The notes: a model not told the origin generated them from the letters alone. Shown: positions 47,569 to 57,957, counted from the stretch's first letter. The stretch is 64,000 bases of DNA from Spirosoma telluris (GCA_003259005.1 QLII01000001.1:5695001-5759000), one strand, 5' to 3'. Numbers and translations are program-made.

Positions 47569-49172
47569 TTACTTCACATCCCAGAAAATCTTGGTTGTCA
47601 GATTATCCGTTGACTTCACTGCGGCATAATTAGCTGCGTTGTAGGTAATTTCATTACCAGGAATCGTCCATCTGACAGGAGGTAGTGTTTGGTTGTTCGC
47701 ATTATCGACCTGGAAACTCAAGGTTGGGTAGTCCAGTCGGCGAAGGTCTGACCAGTTTTCGTAAGGCTGAACAAGATTATAATGCAGCCATTTCTGAGTA
47801 GCGATCAACTTTAGCTTGTCGGCGCTGGTGGTTGCGCTGCTCCATTTTACGCCATTACTGGCGATATAAGCCGAAATAGACGCATCCGTTGCTGCGGCAG
47901 GCTTAGTAGAACCCGTAACACCCGTAGCGTTGGTCAGGGCTAAAATACCATTGTAGAACTGCACCGACTGCGTGATCGCGGTTTCGTAAGCCGTTTTTGC
48001 CGAAGCATCGTTGCTGGTTCTCAAATAATACTCCGCTTTAATCAAATTCATTTGCGCGGCATTGATCAGGATACCTGGGAAGAACTGATTACGGCTTAAC
48101 GTATAGCGGTTGTAGATCGCAACCTGACCGGCGTTGAAGAGCGCTGTCTGAGTTGCTTCCGTAGCCGTAGGATCAATACCAATGTACTTCCCGGCCGCAC
48201 TTGCCCCTGGCTCAAAAAGGATTGGCAAACGCGGATCGTTGTTCGCATTCATATTGTCGATCATTGCTTTGCCCGCTGTGTTACCAAACCAGCCCGCCGA
48301 CTCTAAACCATCCTGGAATCCTTTTGAGTTGATATCGGTGTTGATATCATAGACATTCATCTGGATGTTTTGAGCGTTGGTTTCAACAATCGGATAGGTT
48401 GTCGTATTGCCTAGAATCTCAGCCATTTCGGTATTTGACCGCGACTTGAAGCTTTCTACATCCGACACCCGGTTCAACAGCCGCAGGCGAAGCGAATTCG
48501 TATACCGCTTCCAGGCAGTTACGTCACCTTTGTTCAGGAAATCCTGCGTCTGAAACGATTTCTGGTAACCCGAGTTTAAGGTAATCCCATTCAACTCGGT
48601 TGAAATACGCTTCAGGTCATCCAGCAAAAACGTATAGATGCTTTCGGCGGTATCGAATTTTGCACTAGATGCCAGATAGTCGCCCCCGTTGGTACTTAAC
48701 AGACCAGCCGTGGTAAACGGAATTGGTCCCAGAAGGTCGACCATCTTCGCCGTGTAGTCATATACATAAACCGCTGCGGCCAGCATGAAGATTTTCCGGT
48801 CAGCCTGCTGTTCGGCGGTCTTCGACGCGTATACTTTTTGCAGTTCGCGGTACTGCCCTAACATATTGTAATAGTTGTACCAAACATCTTCTACACCCGA
48901 TGAACCCGGAATGTACTGGCCGATGCATTAATCCAACCTGTCGACTGCGTGTAATGGTTTATGGATGTGCGCAGGGTAACGAAGTAATAGCGGTAACCTG
49001 GCAACACATAATCTTTGTTTGAATACAGAACGCCGGTAAACTGCTTTTCAACGGTTGTCTCTGCAATCTTGGCAGGGTTGGGATAGGCTTCCGAAAAATC
49101 TGACTCCTTACAGGACACATTCGCCAGAAGAAGCCCACCTAAAAACAGGAGAGATATTTTTTTCATGTTCAT
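47569..49172 (-). CDS. SusD/RagB-like outer-membrane glycan-binding lipoprotein (one frameshift)
   Basis: One gene of about 534 residues. A missing base near CC 48920-48921 breaks the frame; the repaired reading is NASGQYIPGSSGVEDVWYNYY. The start ATG at 49172 (MNMKKISLL; MKK at 49166 is the alternative) opens a lipoprotein signal with lipobox ANVSC. The rest carries SusD motifs such as FFPGILINAAQMNLIKAEYYLR and NWSDLRRLDYP. It binds glycan at the cell surface and works with SusC. The gene starts 13 bases after the susC stop, the standard paired order. Confidence 0.88.
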
Positions 49173-49185
49173 GACTGAAGTAAGG

Positions 49186-52100
49186 TTAGAAGCTGGCACG
49201 TAACATAACACCCATTGTACGGAAAGAGGGGTTGTTACCAGCGTTGTTGATGTTATCCGACCATTTCGTACCTACGTTGGTTTGCTCAGCATCCAGATCT
49301 TTAATGGTTCTGTAGATGAAGAATAGGTTACGACCGAACACCGACAGGGTCAGGTTCTGCGTACCGATTTTACGGGTGATACTAGCCGGAATCCGATAGC
49401 CTAACGAGATCTCTCTCATTTTGACATAGGTGTTCTCCTTTACATACAATTCATAGCGCGAACTGCTGTATTGCGGCCCGCCCCAGTTGTAGGTGTTGTT
49501 ATAATAAACAGCCTGAGAAATAACGTTGGTATTGGCTTCACCCGTTGGCAGTACGCCATCCATCAGCATACCATCATGGTAGACCGTTTGGCCACTTGGG
49601 CCAGTAGTTGCTGTTGTCTGAACGCCTTTCCCATTGGCGTCGATATAATAGCTAAGGCCACCATGTTCAGCATCCATTGCAGTGAGGCTTTCTTCGGTCA
49701 GACCGCGTGATGTTAGCCAGTTGATACCGGTTGGCATAATAGAGCCACCGTAACGGAAGTCAACTACTACGTCCAGATTGAAGCCTTTGTAGCTAAAGTT
49801 GTTCAGCAAACCACCCGTTAATTTGGGCATGGCATTACCCGCCTTGATCCAGTTGTTGGCATCCAGTTGATAGATACCGTTCGGGCCAACTACGTTCTTG
49901 CCATCGGCTGTTTTCAGAATTCCGTGCACATAGATATCGCCCATGGGCTGCCCAACAACTGAGCGCAACTGAGCCGCATTCCCGTCATAGTCAGCATGGA
50001 GCAACTCGGTGGAATTGTTGGCTAGTTTTTCAACCTTGTTGCTGTTTTTCGCCAGATTCAGTGTCAAATCCCAGTTCAATCCATTCGTACCTGTACTCCG
50101 TATGGGCGATATGTTCAACGCCAGTTCCAGCCCCTGGTTTCTAAGCGTACCGATGTTGGCCAGAATTGATTTGGCTCCCGAGGTAGCAGCAATGGTTAAG
50201 GGTAGAATCTGATCTACGATTTGTGCATTATAATACGACAGATCGACACCCAACCGGTTTCTGAAGAGCCGGGCTTCAAGACCGAACTCAAACTCATGCT
50301 TCTGCTCGGGACGAATTTTGTCATTACCATAGTCACTGCTGATGTTGGTGTACAGAACCGAGCTACCACCGCTTTGCTGCACACTCAGACTTCCCTGATT
50401 GTAGGCATTGTTAGCACTATAGATAGACGGATAGTTACCCACAATACCCCATGATGCCCGCAGTTTAGCATAGCTTATGGCGTTGGGCAATCTAAAGAGA
50501 TCACTAAATACCAGGCTTGAGTTTACGGATGGATAAACGAATGCATTGTTGCCCGGTGCCAGTGTTGATGTGCGGTCCCGACGGACCGTTCCTTCGACAA
50601 AGAAGAAGTTTTTATAATCAAAGTTTACCGTGCCCAGAAATGCATCCCGTACGTAGCGGTCGCGGGTGTTGAATGCAGTGTTGTAAGCTGGTGTGTTTAC
50701 CGAAGCCGAAATGTCAAAGAAATTTTCGGTACTCAAGCCCCCGTTTGTTTCCCGTTGCATCAACGTATTCAGCATCTTGTTCGCTGTGTAACCTCCTCTT
50801 GCCGAAACGGTTATGTCGTCGTTTATCTTTTTGGTATAGTTCAGTAATATGTCCGTATATACGTTGCTATACAGATTGTTTCTCATACCGAATGATCCAG
50901 AGTAGCCGAATGCCAGCGGAATGGAGCTGCGTTGTTTGTCTTCTATACGTTCTGAGGTGAAGTCTGTTCCAACCCGGCCGCGCAACGACAGATTATCCAG
51001 AATATTCCAGGTCTGGGTAACGCTGGCAATTATGCGGTTGCTGTATTCGTCGTAGGTATTAGCACGGGTACTCCACACATAATCACCAATATCCGTTTTA
51101 AAGCCATTCCGAATGATATTCTCGCTGGGGGTCAGGCTCTGGTTCGTTCCGGTCACGTACTTATAGCCCTGACTGGTCTGGTACTTATTGAAATACCAGT
51201 CGGCCGATTCAAAGCGGTTCATCATCCCCGAAAAGTTATTGATCATACGATCTACTTTGTAAGGGCGGTTGTGTGTATACTGATTGACGTAGTTAATCAT
51301 CAGATCTGTTTTCAGCTTTGGGTTAATATTGAAGCTGGCATTCAGGTTCATGATGTTCTTTTCATTTTTCGCGCCATAGCTGATCATTCCGTTATCCTGT
51401 CGGGTATAGGAAAACCGCAGGGTCGAATTCTCCGTTGATTTAGATACTGCGAGGTTGATATTGGCACTATGGGCCGCCTGAAATAAATTAGCGTAGCTGT
51501 TATTGGAGGCTACATAAGGCCGAACAACTCCGTCAAAGGACATAACCGGCTGACCATCAAACTTGGGGCCGAAGTTAACGCTACTCCCTAGCAGTCCGCG
51601 CGTGTCGCCTTTGCCATCACCATCGGTATCATAATAAATGAATCCGTTGGCATCCTGGCCACCATTGGCATAGTTCTGAAAGTAACCTGGTCCACGAACG
51701 TTCTGATAGCGTGGCAGATAGGCAATTTTATCTTCGCTATAGCTCGCGCTGAAATCTACGCCCAGGCCTTTCTTCCCTTTACCTGTTTTGGTGGTCACCA
51801 GGACCACACCATTCACGGCTTCAGAACCGTAAAGCGCAGCCGCCGAAGCCCCTTTCAGGATCGAGATGTTTTCAATGTCGGCTGGGTTAAGATCGAGCAG
51901 ACCATTCCCCCGTATACGTTGATCACCCCAATAATCATTATTCCGTACTTCACCATTCCGAATGGGGATACCATCCATCACGATCAGTGGCTGCGTATTA
52001 CCGGTAATGGAAGCCAGACCCCGAATGCTGATGCTTACAGCACTGGTTGCCCCACCCGGCGTAGCGTTAATGGTCACCCCAGGGGCCTTACCGTAAAGTG

Positions 52101-52518
52101 CTGTAGCAAAGTTTGGCGAGGCCGTTTTAATCAAAGCATCACTTTTAACAACAGCCGTGGCATAGCCTAGGGCACGCTCTTCCCGTTTAATACCCAAAGC
52201 CGTTACAACAACCTCATCAATTGAAGAAGCATCTTCGTCCAGCACGATATCTACGGTGGCTCTATTTTCAACCGCTACTTCCCTGGTTTTGTAGCCAATG
52301 AACGAGAAGACTAATACTCTGTTTTTAGCCGCAGTAATCGTGTACTTTCCGTCTGTATCCGTAATAGTACCCGAGGTGCTGCCTTTCACCACAATAGACA
52401 CACCTGGTAATGGTTGTCCATCATTGCTTGCAGTAACCCTACCCGAAATGGTCTGAGCCAATACGGGCGTGCTTATTATCAACAATAAGATAACAAGCCT
52501 TAGTAAATCTTTTGCCAT
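49186..52518 (-). CDS. SusC/RagA-family TonB-dependent outer-membrane transporter
   Basis: 1110 residues. Signal peptide (MAKDLLRLVILLLIISTPVLAQ), then a CarboxypepD-regulatory-like domain (ISGRVTASNDGQPLPGVSIVVKGS), then the TonB plug (ALYGKAPGVTINATPGGATSAV, about residues 140-161; ISIRGLASITG and IVMDGIPIRNG follow). The long beta-barrel ends in FRTMGVMLRASF with a terminal aromatic. There is no N-terminal STN domain, so anti-sigma signalling through it is unlikely. It imports oligosaccharides bound by SusD. It is the first gene of the leftward pair; a candidate operator lies upstream. Confidence 0.94.
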   Translation of the reverse strand: MAKDLLRLVILLLIISTPVLAQTISGRVTASNDGQPLPGVSIVVKGSTSGTITDTDGKYTITAAKNRVLVFSFIGYKTREVAVENRATVDIVLDEDASSIDEVVVTALGIKREERALGYATAVVKSDALIKTASPNFATALYGKAPGVTINATPGGATSAVSISIRGLASITGNTQPLIVMDGIPIRNGEVRNNDYWGDQRIRGNGLLDLNPADIENISILKGASAAALYGSEAVNGVVLVTTKTGKGKKGLGVDFSASYSEDKIAYLPRYQNVRGPGYFQNYANGGQDANGFIYYDTDGDGKGDTRGLLGSSVNFGPKFDGQPVMSFDGVVRPYVASNNSYANLFQAAHSANINLAVSKSTENSTLRFSYTRQDNGMISYGAKNEKNIMNLNASFNINPKLKTDLMINYVNQYTHNRPYKVDRMINNFSGMMNRFESADWYFNKYQTSQGYKYVTGTNQSLTPSENIIRNGFKTDIGDYVWSTRANTYDEYSNRIIASVTQTWNILDNLSLRGRVGTDFTSERIEDKQRSSIPLAFGYSGSFGMRNNLYSNVYTDILLNYTKKINDDITVSARGGYTANKMLNTLMQRETNGGLSTENFFDISASVNTPAYNTAFNTRDRYVRDAFLGTVNFDYKNFFFVEGTVRRDRTSTLAPGNNAFVYPSVNSSLVFSDLFRLPNAISYAKLRASWGIVGNYPSIYSANNAYNQGSLSVQQSGGSSVLYTNISSDYGNDKIRPEQKHEFEFGLEARLFRNRLGVDLSYYNAQIVDQILPLTIAATSGAKSILANIGTLRNQGLELALNISPIRSTGTNGLNWDLTLNLAKNSNKVEKLANNSTELLHADYDGNAAQLRSVVGQPMGDIYVHGILKTADGKNVVGPNGIYQLDANNWIKAGNAMPKLTGGLLNNFSYKGFNLDVVVDFRYGGSIMPTGINWLTSRGLTEESLTAMDAEHGGLSYYIDANGKGVQTTATTGPSGQTVYHDGMLMDGVLPTGEANTNVISQAVYYNNTYNWGGPQYSSSRYELYVKENTYVKMREISLGYRIPASITRKIGTQNLTLSVFGRNLFFIYRTIKDLDAEQTNVGTKWSDNINNAGNNPSFRTMGVMLRASF

Positions 52519-52889
52519 ACAATAATCTGATTAAGCTTAAGTTAAAGAAATTTTATACAATATTAATAAATTTCCTTAACCATGCCTTATAAAATAAAAT
52601 TTTTTAAAATATTAGCGTGCTAATACATCACCTAGATAGATTTAGCAGTTATTGCGATGGACAAACGCCCATCATCTGAAACGTAAATACGGCTGGCAGG
52701 TAGCGAAGCATACCAGGTGCTTCTACTTAAGGATTGATAGGCTGATTATTGGAGAAAAAGCGTTTATGCAGGCTCGCTCTGTGTACAATTGTAAGGCTGG
52801 TTTATCGGTCGATTCAATCAGGAAGGGCGAAAAGTTGATAGCCTGATAATGGCCGATGGTGTAAAAGGCGTTGGCGGCATCTGAAGTCG
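52519..52889. other. 371-base gap upstream of susC
   Basis: AT-rich leader of the susCD pair at 52519-52625 including a 16-base palindrome (52610-52625). The remaining part to 52889 shows no gene I can support; a short frame at 52652-52846 has no family features. No clear TAnnTTTG is found for susC. Confidence 0.5.
52610..52625. promoter_or_regulatory. Candidate operator palindrome upstream of susC
   Basis: TATTAGC-GT-GCTAATA, perfect 7-bp arms, 92 bases upstream of the susC start. It could bind the ROK regulator or another repressor; I did not find a copy in the GH18/ROK intergenic region. Confidence 0.4.
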
Positions 52890-54559
52890 CTACCCCATTA
52901 CAATCTGTTCCCAGCCCGTTTTTTTGTACTGCCGAAGTAAAATCCAGACTGTAGCGATTGACGCAGGAATTGCCAGCCAGACCCCATAAGGCACGAATGT
53001 CAAGCCATAATGGGAGAAGCCCACTACGCCCAGAACCACGCTCGTTAATAGCCCACGAGCGGTATTGTTTTGTTTCAGGGCATCTTGTGCCGTTGAAAAG
53101 GGCATATAACGCGTTGACAGCAGAGCGGCACTTACCAGCATCACTAACGAATTGCTGAATGCCAGCAACACATCGCTGATTTTATCGGTGCCGTATCGGT
53201 AAAGGATATAGGCCGAGAGCAACACATAGAATGGCGTCAGTAGTTTTATAATCAGCGCTTTTAAAGAGCCTGCCAATACATCGCCCGGTTCGCGGATGGG
53301 CGCGCTGCCGTAAATCCACGACGCCCGGTAATTATCCGAAACACTGAGTTGATACTGCGCTACCATCACGTAAATGCTGGCGAAGTAAAGGGCAAACAGA
53401 TAAAAGAAATTGCTTGAACCGAAACTACGACTCTGGAACGACATAACCACTACATAAGCCAGACCAAAGCCCAGTTGCGGGTAGGTTTTGAGCTTGAACT
53501 TTCGGTCGCGACCCGTTACGCGCCAGGTGAACGCAAAAGCAGCTCGTTCGAGCGGATTCGTTGTGAACCAATCTGCGAATCGCTCCACCCAGCCCGCTTG
53601 AGTCCGCTGTGATTCCTGAGTCGATGTAGTTGATACTGTGGAGCGGCTTTCCTGATCGAGCCCGCTTAGTTTCTGCGTAAAATCGGTCGTTAGGAAACGA
53701 TTCATAAACCAGAGCCCAGCAATGGGTGTAATGAACGCCAGCGCAAGGAAAATCAGGTGTATCTGGTCAATAGCTGGCCGGACAACAAGGTCTACAGCCC
53801 CAGCCATCCACATTGGTGGAATCAGATAGTGCCACCATTGATGATCAAGTGCCTGCGTCAGTCCCGTTTCTCGCTCCATTAGTCGGGGCAAAAACTGATA
53901 GCCGCCGTAGAATAGAATCGCCATCACAATCTGGAAATAATTGATCACCTCGCGTAGCTTTTCCTCACTGATGAACCGCATTAACACCAGGTAGAACACA
54001 TTGGTCAAAAACACCATCAGCACAGCAGACAGCAGGCTTAGTAGTAAAACCATCAACCCTGCCAGGCCGCCAAACCGAAACGATATGATAGCAATTGCTC
54101 CTAACGATACCGATAGCGCAATGGCAAACAGGTAACTGGTAATATGCACGACGCGGGCCAGCCACAGTGTTCGGCTATTTACCGGTCGCGGCAGAATGAT
54201 CTGGTTGTCGGACGAATCGAGGATTACGGATGAAAAGTCAGAAATGAGCGTCATAGCACACAGCGCCATGATGTAGGCAAACTGTAGCGTGAGCGGGAAG
54301 AACATCCGATCTTTCTCGGGGAATGACAATATGCCTAGCGCGATAAAGCCCCTACGAGCATGTAAATGCCCAGAATTCGGATAAAGCTGTTGTTAGTTTC
54401 GGCCGATTGTTTTCCGTAGCGGCCCAGGGTAACAATGCTCCGACGGTTATCCATCATCAGCTTAACTTGTACAATAGCCCGCAGTTGATCATAGTCCGCG
54501 CCCATTGTCTGGAATAATGAGCGGAACCGGTCCAGGAGCCAAAGGATAATCGGTGTCAT
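52890..54559 (-). CDS. ABC exporter membrane subunit (one frameshift)
   Basis: One gene of about 556 residues. A missing base in AAAGCCCC (54345-54352) breaks it; the repair reads IYMLVGAFIALGILSFPEKDRM. About twelve to fourteen hydrophobic helices are seen, with a soluble stretch near SQRTQAGWVERFADWF. The N-terminal soluble part (GADYDQLRAIVQVKLMMDNRR) is typical of putative ABC-2-type exporter subunits. The ATP-binding subunit lies 5 bases upstream on the same strand, so the two form one transporter. Substrate is unknown. Confidence 0.8.
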
Positions 54560-54564
54560 TGGCG

Positions 54565-55341
54565 TTAGTTTTTCAGGGTATGAATAAACTCCTCGGCCAC
54601 ACCCGTCTGACCTTCGCTGCCGGTAAGTTCAGCAAAGAGCTGTTCGAGTGATTCAGGACGCTGGTGCTGTAACTCTGCAAAGGTGCCATCGGCAATAATC
54701 TGACCCTGATTGATAATGATGATACGATCCGAAATCTTTTCGACTACGTCCATCAGGTGTGAACTGTAGAAAATCGTTTTGCCGCTATTGGCCAACTGAC
54801 GGATAATTTCTTTAACCAAAACTACCGCGTTGGCATCCAGACCCGAAAGCGGTTCATCCAGAAATATAACGTCAGGATTATGAAGCAGCCCTGAAATGAG
54901 CAGTACCTTCTGCCGCATTCCTTTCGAGAAGGTTGTCATGCGGGCATTTGTGTAGTCATTGAGTTGGAATAAACGGAGCAGTTCAAGCGCTTTTCGTTCA
55001 ATTTGCTCGAACTCTAACCCATAAAGCTGCCCAATAAATTGTAGGTATTCCATGGGTGTCAGCGTATCATACAAAGCCGCATTTTCGGGAACATAGCCAA
55101 TGCGTCGTTTTATTTCGAGCGAGTTGGTTTTTACATCCAGACCCAATACGGTAGCCTCGCCCGTATAGTCAGGCAGCATACCAATCAGGATTTTGATGGT
55201 CGTGGATTTTCCGGCCCCATTTGGGCCAATATAGCCCACAACCTGCCCGGCCGACACACTTAAATTAATACCTTTCAGAACGGGCGTTGACCCGTATGAC
55301 TTGTAAAGGTCCTGGAGTTGGATCACTGGCGTCATATTCAT
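54565..55341 (-). CDS. ABC transporter ATP-binding protein
   Basis: 258 residues with all nucleotide-binding motifs: Walker A GPNGAGKST, signature FSKGMRQK, Walker B VIFLDEP with the following LSGLDAN, and the H loop in SSHLMDVVEKI. This is the ABC-2 drug/lipid exporter class (CcmA/NatA-like). It is the first gene of the pair with the membrane subunit. The start ATG at 55341 follows MNMTPVIQLQDL. The frame is intact. Confidence 0.93.
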   Translation of the reverse strand: MNMTPVIQLQDLYKSYGSTPVLKGINLSVSAGQVVGYIGPNGAGKSTTIKILIGMLPDYTGEATVLGLDVKTNSLEIKRRIGYVPENAALYDTLTPMEYLQFIGQLYGLEFEQIERKALELLRLFQLNDYTNARMTTFSKGMRQKVLLISGLLHNPDVIFLDEPLSGLDANAVVLVKEIIRQLANSGKTIFYSSHLMDVVEKISDRIIIINQGQIIADGTFAELQHQRPESLEQLFAELTGSEGQTGVAEEFIHTLKN

Positions 55342-55354
55342 ACATCAATATACG

Positions 55355-55395
55355 CCAAAAGTCCCGTCCAGCAGCAAGCCGAATGGGACTTTTGG
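55355..55395 (-). terminator. Hairpin downstream of asd
   Basis: Arms CCAAAAGTCCC (55355-55365) and GGGACTTTTGG (55385-55395), perfect, 19-base loop. It lies between the asd stop and the ABC ATPase start, both on the minus strand. Confidence 0.65.
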
Positions 55396-55415
55396 TTCTT
55401 AATCAGGAGGAATGG

Positions 55416-56429
55416 TTACGCAGTTACAGGTTCTGCTTCAACCAGATTATGTTTCAGTAAGTATTCAGCAATTTGAACCGCGTTGGTGGCAGCTCCCTTG
55501 CGGAGGTTGTCGGCCACAATCCACATATTCAACGTTTTAGGCTGGCTTTCATCACGACGGAGACGACCTACGAATACCTCGTCTTTACCGTGAGCCGTTA
55601 ATGGCATTGGGTAAATTTTGTTCGCTGGGTCGTCCTGTACGATAACCCCTTCAGTATTACTCAGAATAGCAACGATTTCGCTTAGTTCAAATTCATTCTC
55701 GAACTCTACGTTCACCGCTTCAGAGTGACCACCGATTGTTGGAATACGAACCGTAGTGGCCGTTACCTGAATCGAGTCGTCGCCCATAATTTTCTTGGTC
55801 TCATTCACCATTTTCATCTCCTCTTTCGTATATCCGTTGTCGAGGAAGACGTCGATATGGGGCAGCACGTTCAGGTCAATTGGGTGCGGATATACTTTGG
55901 CTACGTCTGTATTACCAGCGCGCTCAGCAAAAAGTTGGTCAACTGCAGCTTTCCCAGTTCCCGTTACCGACTGGTAGGTCGATACAACAACCCGCTTGAT
56001 TTTATAGCGGTCGTGCAGGGGTTTCAGGGCCACCACCATCTGAATCGTTGAACAGTTGGGGTTGGCAATGATTTTGTCTTCTGGCGTAAGCGTATCGGCG
56101 TTTACTTCGGGAACAACCAGTTTTTTGGTTGGGTCCATCCGCCATGCTGATGAATTGTCAACGACAATAATACCAGCTTCAGCAAACTTAGGCGCCAATG
56201 CCAGCGATGTGCTGCCACCCGCCGAAAAAATCGCAATGGCAGGTTTGGCAGCAATAGCATCTTCGAAGCTAACGACCGTGTACGGTTTACCCTTAAACTC
56301 AACCTGTTTACCAACCGACCGCTCGGAAGCGACAGGAATAAGTTCAGATACAGGGAAGTTCCGTTCTGCCAGAACCTTCAGGATTTCGCCACCGACCAGG
56401 CCTGTGGCGCCAACGACTGCGATTTTCAT
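55416..56429 (-). CDS. asd: Aspartate-semialdehyde dehydrogenase
   Basis: 337 residues from the ATG at 56429 (MKIAVVGATGLVGGEIL), the NADP-binding start; the longer frame to 56585 is not coding. The catalytic Cys is in ANPNCSTIQMVVALKPL (near residue 130), and the His in RIPTIGGHSEAVNVEF is also in place. The C-terminal VGRLRRDESQPKTLNMWIVADNLRKGAA segment (described by position, about residues 295-322) is typical. It makes L-aspartate semialdehyde for lysine, threonine, methionine and cell-wall diaminopimelate. A TAnnTTTG box lies about 95 bases upstream. The frame is intact. Confidence 0.95.
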   Translation of the reverse strand: MKIAVVGATGLVGGEILKVLAERNFPVSELIPVASERSVGKQVEFKGKPYTVVSFEDAIAAKPAIAIFSAGGSTSLALAPKFAEAGIIVVDNSSAWRMDPTKKLVVPEVNADTLTPEDKIIANPNCSTIQMVVALKPLHDRYKIKRVVVSTYQSVTGTGKAAVDQLFAERAGNTDVAKVYPHPIDLNVLPHIDVFLDNGYTKEEMKMVNETKKIMGDDSIQVTATTVRIPTIGGHSEAVNVEFENEFELSEIVAILSNTEGVIVQDDPANKIYPMPLTAHGKDEVFVGRLRRDESQPKTLNMWIVADNLRKGAATNAVQIAEYLLKHNLVEAEPVTA

Positions 56430-56523
56430 ACATGTAATGCGGATGGTCCGGTTGCTACCGTAGAGATCCGCGGTTAAATAGTTAATAAAAAGCGGATTAT
56501 TACCCGCATTACGAATTGGCCTG

Positions 56524-56531
56524 CAAAAGTA
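56524..56531 (-). promoter_or_regulatory. -7 box upstream of asd
   Basis: Minus-strand TACTTTTG, exact TAnnTTTG, about 95 bases from the asd start. No TTG at the usual distance, so moderate to low confidence. Confidence 0.4.
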
Positions 56532-56571
56532 CGGTAAAAGTTTGACGCACAGGAAGTATATTCTAAAAAAG

Positions 56572-57258
56572 TTAGAATTTCCCAACTAGCCCTACACCTG
56601 AACTAGACAGCGACGAATAGGGCGTTAGCTGCCAGGAGATACCTTGCTGTTTAAGAGCACGGTTATAATACTGAACAGCCCGGCGTACATGGGAGCCGGG
56701 TATATTCATTCCAAAGCCAATACCGGCTAAAATGGCCCCGCCTATGAGTGTAATACCTCCTGCGGCATACGTATTTTGTTTGTGGGTATCTACCACGGTT
56801 TGGTAGCCGGCAATTTGTCCGCCATATACCGTACCAGATGTGCCACCACAGACGTTGCCGACTGGGCAGTAGAAAGGTTGTTGCGTCGTAAATTTTCCAT
56901 TATTTCCCGATCCGTTCGATCCCATAATGATAGCACCAACAATGGCTGAAGTAATACCTCCCGCAATTAACCACCCGCCCGTATGTCGACTGGCGATATA
57001 GCTATTGAATTCACGAATAGCATCCGGATTGCCAGACGCCATGATGTATGGTCCCAAGTCTTTGGCATGTCGAACATCCAGCCCGTCATATATGTACTGT
57101 GTTCGAACGCGCTGCCCATACCGGCCATTATACGAAGGGACCAGATCACTTTCAATGGGCTTGAGATTCTCAGCCGAAATTGGAGGAGGTATTATTCTAT
57201 CTTGTTGAGCCCATACCTGTAATGGGCCTAAGACGAGTAAAAGCAGAAATTTTTTCAT
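56572..57258 (-). CDS. Exported protein with Gly-rich membrane segments, uncharacterised
   Basis: 228 residues. MKKFLLLLVLGPLQVWAQ is a signal peptide. Two Gly/Ala/Ile-rich hydrophobic stretches follow (GGWLIAGGITSAIVGAIIMG and GGITLIGGAILAGIGFGMNI), separated by a loop with two Cys (FYCPVGNVCGG). The C-terminal HVRRAVQYYNRALKQQGISW and SSGVGLVGKF parts are common in uncharacterised Bacteroidota proteins. It stands as its own unit between asd and fau. No function can be given. Confidence 0.65.
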   Translation of the reverse strand: MKKFLLLLVLGPLQVWAQQDRIIPPPISAENLKPIESDLVPSYNGRYGQRVRTQYIYDGLDVRHAKDLGPYIMASGNPDAIREFNSYIASRHTGGWLIAGGITSAIVGAIIMGSNGSGNNGKFTTQQPFYCPVGNVCGGTSGTVYGGQIAGYQTVVDTHKQNTYAAGGITLIGGAILAGIGFGMNIPGSHVRRAVQYYNRALKQQGISWQLTPYSSLSSSGVGLVGKF

Positions 57259-57338
57259 GGTCGTTTTTCTTTTTAGAAAGTTAAAAACAACTAGAAATTA
57301 GTAGTATTAAAATATGGATAAAGTTTGATTAACTATTC

Positions 57339-57932
57339 TTAATCAAAGGTATATAGCCCTTCTGGGGTGATGCAAGCATCCAGTTTGATGTCAGTAAACT
57401 CAATACCGTCGATTTGCTTAACTGGATCGAAAAGCGAAAGACCGATTTTCAGACTGTCAGGCACTTGCTCTGCCAAAAAACGGTCATAATAACCTCCACC
57501 ATAGCCAACTCGATTTCCCTTCAGATCAAACGCCAGTAGCGGCACCAGAACGACACTTATTTGATCAAGATTCGTCTCATACCGGCTTCCGATAGCGGGT
57601 TCGGGGATACCCAGTCTATTTGCAACTAAAGGAGTAGAGGGGAAAATGGTATAATTTATCAGTTGATAAGTATACTCATCCGTAACCGGGACGCTAATAA
57701 ATAAGTGACTGAATGTGAGCCATACCTGTTTGATGATTAGCCACGTATCAACTTCGTTATGCCGTTTAATTGGCAGAAAGGTGTGAATCGTTGTAGGCGT
57801 GTCACCGAGATTGTTGTGCTCAAAATAGGCAAAGAAACGATCGGCAATAAGTTGACTCCGATGATTAACGTCATCAGGAGCCAGAGCTTTCCGCCTGGTC
57901 AGGAACTCGCGACGTAGTTCAACTTTGGTCAT
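57339..57932 (-). CDS. fau: 5-formyltetrahydrofolate cyclo-ligase
   Basis: 197 residues, usual length. The N-terminal KVELRREFLTRRKAL matches the family basic start, and DLKGNRVGYGGGYYDRFLAE is the diagnostic glycine-rich segment near residue 140 (ATP/folate site). LVPLLAFD is the strand before it. It converts 5-formyl-THF to 5,10-methenyl-THF in the cytoplasm with ATP. It lies 25 bases downstream of bshC on the same strand and may be cotranscribed. Confidence 0.92.
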   Translation of the reverse strand: MTKVELRREFLTRRKALAPDDVNHRSQLIADRFFAYFEHNNLGDTPTTIHTFLPIKRHNEVDTWLIIKQVWLTFSHLFISVPVTDEYTYQLINYTIFPSTPLVANRLGIPEPAIGSRYETNLDQISVVLVPLLAFDLKGNRVGYGGGYYDRFLAEQVPDSLKIGLSLFDPVKQIDGIEFTDIKLDACITPEGLYTFD

Positions 57933-57957
57933 ACCTCATGACTGATTCCTGTAAGCT

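Noticed and set aside
52652..52846. 64-residue frame upstream of susC
   Set aside because: No start signal, no family features, lies in the leader of the susCD pair.
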